Positions 1-10,870 of a stretch of DNA of 64,000 nt are shown here, piece by piece. The stretch is taken from positions 434,001-498,000 of the forward strand of contig BSBK01000966.1 of the NCBI GenBank assembly GCA_027943335.1. The letters are read 5' to 3'. Below the pieces are notes generated by a model. It was not told the origin of the DNA, searched no databases, and saw only the letters and a list, made by a program, of their open reading frames with translations. The DNA is from Chamaecyparis obtusa (lineage: Eukaryota > Streptophyta > Pinopsida > Cupressales > Cupressaceae). Numbering within the stretch: position 1 is the first letter of the stretch; every line of letters begins with the position of its first letter. Both the position numbers and the translations under genes were made by a program.

Positions 1-969
1 AAATGGCACATTCTTCTATGCAAACTATTACAACAGATCATAAAATGGTTTACCAAGATCAAGGAGCATTTATTGTAAAAGATACTCATTAAATGTAATG
101 TTTATCTTCTTTGTAATAGTTGATCTAGGTTATTTTTCACCATAGATCTTAGGGTTATGATTATTCTTGTAACCTAATTGTTGCTAAGGTGACAAAAATA
201 GAACACTATATATTTTATATGTTCGCACCATTTTATAAGGTTGGTGAACTAATATATATGAATCACGGAGCACTTGAAGAAATTGCCTATCTTCAAGACA
301 ATCAATTTACTGAGCATAACAGAGCATAGAGGATATCAGATTGAGCAGAATCAGAGAAGACTACCGAGAAGAATAGAGTAGAGAACCATCATAGATAAGG
401 TGATATTTTGATGAGCACTTATAGATTTGTTTCAGATAATTGAGTTGTCAACTAGCAGATAATTGCCTATTACTTTCTGACAATTGTGATAGAGTTTTTG
501 ATAAATCTCTTAATAGAGTAGACTTAACAGTCTTATGTAAATATCTTAACCGAGTACACACTTCATTAGTGTTATTTAAATCCTATAACTAGGTAGATCT
601 AGCTGATCTAACATATTACTCCTAACAGGGTAAGATCACCAGAAGTGATCAAAACTTGTAACCTTAACATGCAAACCTTTTCTATCTGCAGTAGTGAAGA
701 ATTTGTGGGTGTCATCCCCACCATAGTTTTTACCTTCTTACAAGGGTTTTTGCGTTACCAAAATACTCGTGTTATGTGATTGTCATATTGATTTCATGTT
801 GTTTACTTTCTTAAGTTAACTAGATGATTGCTTTACACAATTATATTCAAGTTATTTTGATCGGTTATCACAAGTATTCAATTATAGATCTGAAAGGTTT
901 TGCAAGTAAAGTTTTGAAGGCACTGATTCATCCCTCCCCTCTTAGTACCTATCTCTCCTAATTCCAACA
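1..969 (+). repeat. 5' LTR of LTR element 1 (left part missing)
   Basis: This stretch aligns end to end with 7088-8056 with no net length difference (969 against 969 bases) and scattered substitutions, so it is the right-hand part of a 1,234-bp LTR whose first ~265 bases lie outside the window. It ends in CCAACA and is followed within three bases by a primer-binding site. The LTR holds no ORF of note. Seen: the paired repeat and its position. Inferred: LTR identity, supported by the primer site and by a polypurine tract before the other copy. Confidence 0.92.
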
Positions 970-972
970 ATT

Positions 973-984
973 GGTATCAGAGCT
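973..984 (+). other. Primer-binding site (tRNA-iMet type) of element 1
   Basis: TGGTATCAGAGC lies immediately inside the 5' LTR. It is the common plant LTR-retrotransposon primer site, complementary to the 3' end of initiator tRNA-Met, and fixes the element's direction as plus. Confidence 0.9.
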
Positions 985-1033
985 TAGTTCTCTTGTTGAA
1001 CAGTCTAACCACTGAAGGGTAAAGATCTAAGTC

Positions 1034-2420
1034 ATGGAGAGATACAAGCTTGACAAAACTATTGAGAATCAAAAGATACAAATACAAATGTTTGTGGAAC
1101 AGTATAAACAAGCCAAGGAAGAACTAAAGAAATTACTAGTTGAAAGGAAGAACCTTTCAATTTAGCTAAATGAAATTAGTTATCATGAAGAACCTATTGA
1201 TGAAATATTTGATCATATTGGATCAAGCTCTGGAAGCATCTCTGACAGATTCGAAAGCATAATCTTTGATTTATCTGAAAAGAATCAGCATCTATCTGAG
1301 CAAGTGAAAGCACTCCAAATCAGTCATGAATCTCAAATGGTGAGAATGGTGGAAATCATGAACAATGCTAGACAAGTTGAACAAGATTGGAATTTGGCTA
1401 TTGAAGACCGAAGACTGAACAACTTCAAGCAAAAGAAAGTGAAATACAAAGACTCACTAATCGTCACTTCCAAGTATAAAATCAAATGATGACAGTTAAT
1501 CAAGAAATGAACTGAGTAAATGGAGAATTATCAAAAAGACTTGAAGATGTTGCAATACTCAGAGAAGATAATGAAAAACTGAGAAATGAAATAAAGATAC
1601 AAAAGCAACACAATGAAATGATGAAGATAGCTAAGGACAGTTCTAAAAAGATTGATGATTTCTTGACTAATCAGAGGAGATTCAGAAGCAGAACCAGTAT
1701 AGGCTACACTAGTGAAGGAGAATCATGACAACAAGCTGAAAAAGTCAACAAAAATCAAATTCAAAAACCTAAAGTGTTGACATGTTATCAATGTGGAAAA
1801 CTAGGACATACATCTAATGTCTGTAGAAGCAAAGCACAAGGTAAACCTCCTGTCATTCCTAAATTCAATGGATGTTGTTATTATTGTGGTATGTTTGGAC
1901 ATCCAACTTATGAATGCAGAGCTAAGAAGAATGACATTGCTAATAATACTACTAAGGAGAAAATATGCTAGACTTGTAATAAGCATGGACACACTGCAAG
2001 GCAAAAATGAAACAAGTCTGGACACCAAAAGAGAAACTACAACGAAAGCCATATCAACCGAAGAGACAAGGTAACTCATATGTTTGGGATTATAATACAT
2101 GGACTAACTATAATGTATGTGGTCAGTATGGACATATTGCAGAAAACTATTACAGAAAGAGTTGGATTGGACAATCAAGAAACTGGACAAATGCAGGAAT
2201 GGCATGTATGCACTGTCACAAGGTCGGTCATGTAAGAAAGAACTACAGAGACCGAGCACCTGATGAAAACCATATATTTGAGAGTGGATATAACATTGTA
2301 GAAATTACGAAGTTAAGGAACACAATGTGGAAGAAGGCATCTAATGAGAATGCTGAGTCAAGTAACACTGTCGGTGAAACCTCATCCACTAGATTGGGTG
2401 ACATTGGTACCTTCGCTTAA
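1034..2420 (+). pseudogene. Decayed gag-like ORF with coiled coil and five CCHC knuckles
   Basis: Reading starts at the ATG at 1034 and gives a Lys/Glu/Gln-rich, coiled-coil-like region, closed by TAG at 1163 and TGA at 1487. It continues in another frame from ~1495 (TGA at 1726) into zinc knuckles: CYQCGKLGHTSNVC and CYYCGMFGHPTYEC at 1774-1920, a third at ~1966 broken by TAG, and a fourth and fifth at ~2110-2250 in a third frame. In the last two, knuckle cysteines have become tyrosine (TGT to TAT). Such CCHC arrays bind the RNA genome in gag proteins. No UBN2 or other named gag core was recognised upstream, so the family is uncertain. At least two frameshifts and several stops make it non-functional. 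Confidence 0.75.
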
Positions 2421-2973
2421 GATGACAAAGGTATGTATGGAACTGACATTTTAAATGATCACATTTTACATACAGTTCCTTATATATGATGTATAAATAC
2501 CAAATATACATGAATAAAGATGCACTATGGTTTATGTGTTATAAGTTTACAAATGTCACAAAGTTGGTAAAAGAAGAAACGTGAGTTGGTTACCCATCGG
2601 TAATCACTATACAAGGTTAATCGACAACAGTGCAAACCAATGAAGAAATTCTATGTTAATCGAGCAAAAGAAATTGTAGACATTACCGATTTGACAGTTG
2701 TTTCATATCAGAAGTAAGGTCACACATTTAATGCACCAAAGTTTGAGCGAGAATATCAAAAAATCTATAAATACGCGAAAACAAAGTTCATTGTTACATT
2801 GCGATTTTGAAGAATAGAGATTTTACAGAGAAGAGTTCGAGCTAAAGATTTCTAGAAAAGATTCAAAGCTACTATAGATCGAACCGACAACAATTCTTTG
2901 ACGATAATGAGTAAGTTCATCTACCTACCGAACACTGGTTAACAATTATTTGCCGAAACCCTAGAAATAATTT
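2421..2973 (+). other. Internal spacer of element 1
   Basis: Lies between the gag-like ORF and the long second ORF. It has no reading frame of note and no protease, integrase or reverse transcriptase motif, although pol would be expected here or just after in a complete element. A transcript leader for the downstream ORF is possible, but nothing in it proves this. Confidence 0.5.
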
Positions 2974-5900
2974 ATGGCATCGACATTGACTACAAGGAAA
3001 TCACAAAATAATGAGGAGGAAGTAGAATTAATTATAGGGGCACATTTTGTCGAGGAGAAATTCAAACCTCATCCCAAGCTCGTAGCACAAACAGATGATA
3101 TGGGCACATTTTCTAGTATTCCAGATAGGGTTTTGTTAACAGAAGACGTTAGTGCCTATATTCACTGCAAAATCCGTGAAGTATGTGATTTTGAGACCAT
3201 TGTTGCTTATCAACAAGTCTGTGGATTGGATGGAAAGATTAAATCCGAATACAAGAAGATTGAGGAGTCAGGGTTATGGTGTTTCACATACTTCCCGCAA
3301 TCCTTCCAAAATGACTGGATAAGAATTGTGCTAAGCAGATTTCATGATGGAAAATTTTGGTTAGATAAACCTATTGAGGTCACAAAGAAGATTATCAGTA
3401 GGGTTACTAGGTACCCTACAATCGACAAAGCCAAAGCCTTTTGAAGTTTGTCTTATCTCGACGTTGAAAAGAACACTAGAGCTCAATGGGACGGTAAGGC
3501 ACTGAAAATCTCAACTATCAAAGATCCAATGGTAAAATTCGTAGCTCATGTCATTAGGTACAAGATATTTCAATCTAGCAGACAAAATAGTGTACCCTGT
3601 AGAGCTGTGGACATGGCATATAAAATTGTGAAGAAAGATCACCAGGTAGATCTTGCTGAATTGCTACTACACCAACTGCATGACAATATGAAGATAATAA
3701 AAGCAAAGAAGTCCAATACATGTAAGTACAGATCACTTCTTGTCTGTATGTTTTTCTATCTACAAAAATATGTACCAAGTATCGATAAAGTGAACTGGCA
3801 ATCGGACAAACCGATAATTGCACAAATCAGTGAAATGATGAAAAGTCTAGGAGATAACCTAGATAAGGAATTTAATGCACATTTCAAGGAATTTCAAACA
3901 AAAATGCAACAAAGGAGTATAATTCCAAGGGAATTAGTAAGTAAATTTGAAGATGACATATGTTTTGTAGTCAGCACAAACCACTCAATGATAAAGGCAG
4001 TAGAACCGAAAACAAAATGGCTAGCACCGATGGGATATGAAATGAATCATGATTTTGCTTTGAAATCTATCAATGCATTGTTGGCATTACTGATAGACAT
4101 CATTGCCAATAGGTTTGGTGTATATGAGGAAGCTAAGTCTCAAATCACAACAGACATAGAGATAGGAAAAATGTCTAGAAGAGCAAAAAAAATGAGAAAA
4201 GATCTCACAACAAAATATGGAAATGCATCTGACTCACCTAAGGAGTCATCAGATAAAGAAGCAACCGAAGGTCAGCTATAGTTGGCTGACAAGCCCTATG
4301 ATAGCGAGGAGACCGAGTTAGATAAAGAAAAGGATCACACACCAATTCCTCCCACAAATGATGAACAAGAAATGCAGCTACCAGAACTTGAAGGAATGAA
4401 GACATGTTCATCAACTGCTGCACAATCTACTGAGCAAGTAGAAGTAGTAAAATTAGCAAATAGAAGAGTAGCTACACCGACACAAAAATATGTTAAGAAA
4501 AAGACCAAGAAAGTAGCTGAGACACTGAAGAAAAAGAGGAAATACATAAGTAAAGAAGATATAGAGGAGACTGACACCAAAAATGATCCTAATCAATTCA
4601 AGTTAGTTCATAATAGGGAAAGTACAATAGAAGAAATAATTGAAGACATAATTGAGAATCGAAATCTTACTGATCCAGGCATAGACAAATTTGACAAAAT
4701 GTCAATTGAGGACAAGACAAAGCTAGAACATGCTATCATCCAGATGATGATTAAATTCAAGAGAGTACTAATGCAATTCGCATGTTAATTTCCAAAGGAA
4801 CTTGATGACAAAATAAGTGAGAGATGGGCTATTGCACTAGATACAGAGAAAAGGAGAAGAGAATGGTCACTAAGTCATGTAGCCTCACACTTTAGCTATG
4901 CTGTGGTAAGTGAATACATGACAAAGTATCAGGCTAGATTTCTAGTCAAGAATAGAGCTACGCAGATCATGGATGAGAATGTGGATGATATGGATGTCAT
5001 ATGTGATTCTCTATGGACATCAATTTTGAAAGCAGAAGAGAAAGCTGAACAGGACACATTCCTAAAACTGTCTAAGAAGAGACACAATTCAAAAGGTAAA
5101 GGTATTTTCGTCGATGATGATAAAGGAAAGAAAATAAAGGACACCGGTATATCAATTACCAAGGTAATTGATATCACTGAACAAAAGGAAGAAATCAAAA
5201 TTTCATAGGATGCACTAGATCAAGTAAAGATCCACTTGCAAAAGAAAACTGATGACAATGCACTCATTGAGGACATCACTAACGGTGATCCTGATGATGA
5301 GGATGATGAAGATGTGAAAATTGCACCATACAAAGATGAAGCATTAGACACTGATAGTGTGTTCACATCTCTACCAGGTGAACTACCTGTACTTATAGAG
5401 GTAATTGAAATAATTTCACAAGTACAACCCGATGCTTCTCATCCTGAGAAAAATAAAGATACAATTAAGATACAAGCACCTGAGCAACCTGTAGATACAA
5501 ATGAGCCTAACAAAATAGAGGCACAGTCTACAGAAACAAAGGAACTAGAAGAAACAAAGTCAACTGAGGTGAACCCACCTAACACTACAACCGAGACTCC
5601 CACACCATCTACCGAGGAGCAGAAGAAGGATGATACAGTGTCAATTGGGAAAGATACTCCGAAAAGTGAAGAAAAATCTATTGTCATAAGTGAGAAGAAG
5701 TCACCTCTTGCACCAAAGAAGAAGAAGAAGAAAGCAAAAGGGCCGGTCACCATTGATGAAGTTATCATTATACTAGAATGTGACCCAAGAACCCTAAGCC
5801 CCGAGGAACTAAGTAGATATGGGGAATTATGTTCAAGGAAAGCGGCACAAGAGAAGTTAAGGCAAGAACACAAATGTAAAGAAGTGTTAAATGATGTGAG

Positions 5901-6582
5901 GGATATTCTGCAACAAATAGTACTGAAAACAAATATTTATGAGAATACTCCCATCTTAGACCAACTTGCCACACTCACCGACAAAATCAATGCCCCTGAT
6001 ACAGATGTAGACAAAAGAATAGAAGAACGGGCATAATCAAAGATTCAGAACAAATTGGCAGAAAGGATTAGCATAGAAGTGGCACTGAACAAGGTAAAAT
6101 TATCTGAGGTCATTACCGAGGTAAAATCTATTACCCAGATAATCTATCAATTTCTCATCAAGCTTTGTACTTCAGACACCTTCACTGTAGAAGTCAGTGA
6201 AAAGATAAAAGGTTTAGAAGTAGAGATAGAGTTGAGTACACAAGTAGCTATCACCGAGCCAACTGCTTTCTTAAAGCATATTCACCAAATTCAGGAACTT
6301 CGACGGCTGATAGCAGATTTAAGGAAACAAGAAGCACACATTACTGATCAAGTTACAGAGTTACAAAAAGAACTCATCCCTTTCTTGAAAATTTTTGAAG
6401 CACACATTGTCAAAGCTGAACAACTTATGGCAACACTAGAGATTTTGGTGTTGGATAATATCTTTGACATGCATGCACAAGTCGGTCTTGATCATATTGC
6501 TCTTACCATCTTGAAAGAGGAATGGGACAACCTCTTGGAGTCTGTAAAGAAAACCCATCAAAACATTTTTGATAAGATGTAA
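2974..6582 (+). pseudogene. Long ORF of ~1,200 codons in place of pol (element 1)
   Basis: One reading frame runs from the ATG at 2974 to the TAA at 6580, 1,203 codons, closed only by five stops (3442, 4279, 4786, 5206, 6034) and with no frameshift. Residues ~1-430 look globular (Trp-rich stretch near 105-125, segments rich in Ile/Phe/Leu). The middle is highly charged and Lys/Glu-rich. A Pro/Thr/Glu-rich linker lies near 840-910, followed by a lysine run and a helical, coiled-coil-like C-terminus. No catalytic pol motif is present. Extra ORFs, sometimes called env-like, occur before the 3' LTR in plant Sirevirus Copia elements; the position fits, but homology was not shown. The even spread of stops says it was one protein when the copy inserted. 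Confidence 0.7.
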
Positions 6583-6822
6583 GTATACATTATATATTTT
6601 TTTTGCATTTGGCATTATTATCAAAAAGGGGGAAACCATGTATATGCCAAATGAGTATACTTTGATATGTATATTACATAATATCAAGAGCATGCACCGA
6701 GGGGGAGTAATTTGTACTTAGAAACTTTTGTGGATATGTATATGGCGGAGACATAAGGAATATATAGAAACATTTTATCTATATACATTCAAAGTTTTGA
6801 TACTAATGCCAAAGGGGGAGAT
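6583..6822 (+). promoter_or_regulatory. 3' spacer with multiple polypurine tracts
   Basis: Three G-rich purine tracts occur: AAAAAGGGGGAAA at ~6624-6636, GAGGGGGAG at ~6699-6707, and AAAGGGGGAG at 6811-6820, which abuts the 3' LTR and is the likely plus-strand primer. Multiple polypurine tracts upstream of the LTR are a known hallmark of Sirevirus (SIRE) Copia elements, so this supports such an affiliation despite the missing pol. Confidence 0.65.
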
Positions 6823-8056
6823 TGTTAATCTCTATTGAGCATTTAAGGTTGTCATTAGTATCAAAGGATAGTAAACAGGTCGGTTGGTTACTTATATTGA
6901 GTTGGTCGGTAAGTAGAAGTAAGACAGAGTAGTTGGTAAAGCCTTTACACCGATCATCACACTATTTACCAAGCACCAACGACACCGACACTGACACCAA
7001 TGGTCAGTAAACACCGAGCATCGCAGTATACACCGAGAAGATTATATAGTGTTTACCAATGGTCATAGAAAATGACATAGTAATCTAAAATGGCATGTTC
7101 TTCTATGCAAATGGTTACAAGAGATTGTAAAATAGTTTACCAAGATCGAGGAGCATTTATCGTAAAAGATACTCATTAAATGTAATGTTTATCTTCTTTG
7201 TAATAGTTGATCTAGGTTATTTTGCACCGTAGATTTTAGGGTTATGATTATTCTTGTAACCTAATTATTGCTAAGGTGACAAAAATAGAACACTATATAT
7301 TTTGTATGTTTGCACCATTTTATAAGATTGGTGAACTAATATATATGAATCATGGAGCACTTGAAGAAATTGCCTATCTTCAAGACAATCAGTTTACTGA
7401 GCAGAACAGAGCACAAAGGATATCAGATTGAGCAAAATCAGAGAAGGCTACCAAGCAGAACAGAGTAGAGAACCATCATAGATAAGGTGATATTTTGATG
7501 AGCACTTATAGATCTATTTTAGACAATTGAGTTGTCAACTAGCAGATAATTGCCTATTACTTTCTGACAATTGTGATAGAGTTTTTGATAAATCTCTTAA
7601 TAGAGTAGACTTAACAGTCTTATGTAAATATCTTAACCGCATACACACTTCATTAGTGTTGTTTAAATCCTATAACTAGGTAGATCTAGCTGATCTAACA
7701 TGTTACTCCTAACAAGGTAAGATCACCAGAAGTGATCAAAACTTGTAACCTTAATAGGCAAACCTTTTCTATCTGCAGTAGTGAAGAATTTGTGGGTGTC
7801 ATCCCCACCGCAGTTTTTACCTTCTTACAAGGGTTTCTGCATAACCAAAATACTTGTGTTATGTGATTGTCATATTGATTTCATGTTGTTTACTTTCTTA
7901 AGTTAACTAGATGATTGATTTACATAATTATATTCAAGTTATTTTGATCGGTTATCACAAGTATTCAGTTATAGATCTGAAAGGTTTTGCAAGTAAAGTT
8001 TTGAAGGCATTGATTCACCCCTCCCCTCTTAGTACCCATCTCTCCTAATTCCAACA
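6823..8056 (+). repeat. 3' LTR of LTR element 1
   Basis: Starts TGTTAATC directly after the polypurine tract and ends CCAACA, giving TG...CA ends over 1,234 bp. Positions 7088-8056 match 1-969. The target duplication cannot be checked because the 5' flank is outside the window; the base string after the LTR is ATAAC. Confidence 0.92.
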
Positions 8057-8076
8057 ATAACTAGTACTAGGATGAA

Positions 8077-10482
8077 TTGATCAACTTCGGTGATGATGAT
8101 GGTTCAATTAATAGTAACACTAAAGGGAGAGGAAAATCAAAAGAAAAAATTGATTGTCAATGGGAGATGTCGAGGAGATTTAAATTTGATTGGGCGAAAA
8201 AGTATCCATTCATTGAACCCGTGGACAATCCAATTGTAGGTGAGTCACCAGTAGAATGCAGATGTATGATTTTTTGTTGGAAGTATAAAAAGGAAAAGCG
8301 GTTGCAGCTTAAACTAGACACCATAGAGAAACATGTTGGTAAGGTTTACGAAACCTCAACTATAGATGGAAAGGAAATAAAAGTGGTAAGATATAAAACA
8401 AAGGAATAATGTCAACATAAAAGGAATGCTGAGGAATATTATTTGTTTCAAAAATTTAAGATGAAGCCTGGTGAAGTTCAAGACTCTATTAATGCTATTT
8501 TTGCAAAAGCAAGTGAAGTAGAAGAATGCAGAAAAGTTGTTCAATTAGGTAATGTTTTCCTTATTTTGAGCAGAGGGCATCCAATGATAGACTATCCAGA
8601 AATGAGTGGTTTGTTATACTTTCTGAAAGTTCCTAACTATCCTGTCACTCATTGGTCAATAAACAGTGGATGGGAATTGGCAAGTTGTAATGCCTAGGTT
8701 GAAATAGAGGATGTATAGAGAAAAATAAAAGAGTCAAATTTTATTGCATTGTCCTTAGATGAAGTTACGGTAATAGATAATACATCATGGGTATGCATGC
8801 ATGTTTATACTAGACAGAATAATTTCTGCCATCCACATCTACTAACTGTTGCAAACTTCAGGGACAATGCGACATCAACAACTTTATTTCAAATAGTGAA
8901 GAGCCATTTAATTGAATATGGAGCTATGGATGAATTGACAATAGTGAAGAAGTTGATCTGTGTTGGAGCAAATGGAACTTCAGTAATGCAAGGTCAAAGG
9001 AATGGTCTTTGCACAAAGATGTAGGCTTCTTGTTCACCATATGTTGTTGGCATTCACTATATGGCCCATAGGATGAATCTTGCTTTTAGAGTTGTGAAGA
9101 AGTTTCCTTTAGTAAACAAGGTTGAAGATTTAGTAAGAGAGTTGTACTCATATTTTTGTCGAAGTCCCAAATGTTTTAGGGAATTTCAACACTTTGCTGA
9201 TGGAATTACCAATGGAAACAAGCTTCTTAAAGATGTTGATACCAGATGGATCTCTTTGGATGGACCAGCGCATTGAGTTTTTTTGGAATATCAATCTTTG
9301 ATTGGATTGATGTATGAAAATCGGGACAATGCAAAAAATCAGAGATGTGGTGATCTGCTTCAGAGGTTAAGCAATATAGAGACACTTTTGACTTTAGCAT
9401 CTCTTCTTCCCATGCTAGAAGAAATAACATTCATTATGAAAAAATCTTAGCAAAGAGCCATGTATATTGCAGAATATGCTTACTTGCGTAAAATGTCATG
9501 CCAAGCCCTCGATAGTCTCTATCAAAATGACCTAAATTTATCCGATGAAAGATTTAATCACTGGCAGAAACTAATAGATTTGGACAATCCTGATAATTAT
9601 TTAAAGATCATTAAAAATGGGGATTTATGTGTTTGTGTAAGGGGATTTCAGATACCAATGTACTACAGTGCCCCAAAGAAGCGAGCTACAAGAGTTACAA
9701 GGGAAGAGTTTACCAAGATCGTCGAATCTATAGCAGGTAATGCAAGGGACATAGCCTTTAAAGTTTCCTTTGAAATAATATCCTGATTCCCATATGAAGA
9801 ACTGCTTGAGGCCATGGTAATTGTTTTTCCTCAATATTGGTCCTTAAACTCTAAGGAAGATTATCGTAATAGGCTGTTGAGTTTGATAAAGGAATTTTGC
9901 AAATTTGTAGAATTCAATGGAGTGACTATCAATGGAATTTTAGATGAGGGTCTTCTTAGACAACAATCAGGCACTTTCGCAAAGACTATGAAGCATCAAT
10001 ATCAATTAATGCATAACCCACATGAAGAGGGCTCAACAACAAGGCTTTAGATAGAACTAAACTAGAGCACAATGTTGCGTGAAGAAATTTTAGAGTTCTT
10101 CAAGCTTGCTGATCTATGTCAAACCATGATATTGGGTTTAGTAGAGGATGAGAGAGTTTTTAGTGCTTTGGGATCCCTAAAATCAAAGCTAAGAAACAAA
10201 CTAGACAAAAATTTGGAAACATGCTTGAGGGTCTACACATCTAGGTATGATGTCAATACTTTTCCTTATCAAAAAACAATAGAAATCTGGAAGAAAAGAT
10301 GCAAAAGAAGAGGGTTGGGCAACACCATTAACCAATCTCCGATAGCGACTCTGAGTGGGACAAGTACAGGTGGCGATGGGAGTCATAGAAGCAAAGGTCA
10401 GAGTGAAGAAGACACAAATGAAAAAATGAAGAGAACAATGAAGGAACTGGAATACCAGAATTGGATGATGATGATGACATAG
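8077..10482 (+). pseudogene. hAT-superfamily transposase remnant (ZNF862/KIAA1586-like)
   Basis: A single frame of ~800 codons runs without frameshift but with stops at 8407, 8695, 8716, 9022, 9274, 9448, 9784, 10048 and 10063. The N-terminus resembles a degraded BED-like zinc finger (ECRCMIFC...KKEKRLQLKLDTIEKH). The middle has the LSLDEVTVIDNTSW block, MAHRMNLAFR and DVDTRWISL. The C-terminus has VEDERVFSALGSLKSKLRN, typical of the hAT dimerisation region. hAT transposases are nuclear DDE enzymes that cut and paste DNA. It starts 20 bases after the LTR of element 1, which may have inserted beside or into its 5' end. No terminal inverted repeats or 8-bp duplication were identified. Every stop is explainable as a single transition. 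Confidence 0.8.
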
Positions 10483-10870
10483 AGATGAATTGGCAAATTT
10501 AGGAAATTTTTGCTAAATTAGCAGTAGCAATCAATAGGTATTTTTTGAACTTATTAACTACTATATCCTATCATTCAATGTTCATTTAAAAAAAGAAAGA
10601 ATGTGTTATGTTTCATCATTAAAATTTGAGAATAAAGAGTATTATTACTATAGAGTGTAGTTTGTATTGTATCATCAATGATCATTCATATTTGAATTTG
10701 AAATTCCTGAATGAAATTTTGTATTCCAATAGCATATAAAAGAGTAAATCAACTAGGAATAACTGAATAAAATAGAGTAATACATTGAATTAGAAAACAT
10801 GAAAATTAGATAGAGCACAATTTGTTTTGTATTCATTTGCAATATATTATAATTTACAGTAGTTCAAAAT
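10483..10870. other. AT-rich spacer without features
   Basis: Simple AT-rich sequence between the hAT remnant and the minus-strand G-patch ORF. No ORF, repeat pair or terminal inverted repeat was recognised. Confidence 0.4.

Noticed and set aside
5439..5873. Minus-strand 144-codon frame inside the long ORF of element 1
   Set aside because: Antisense shadow of a Lys/Glu-rich coding stretch (gives Ser/Phe/Leu-rich sequence); no independent signal.
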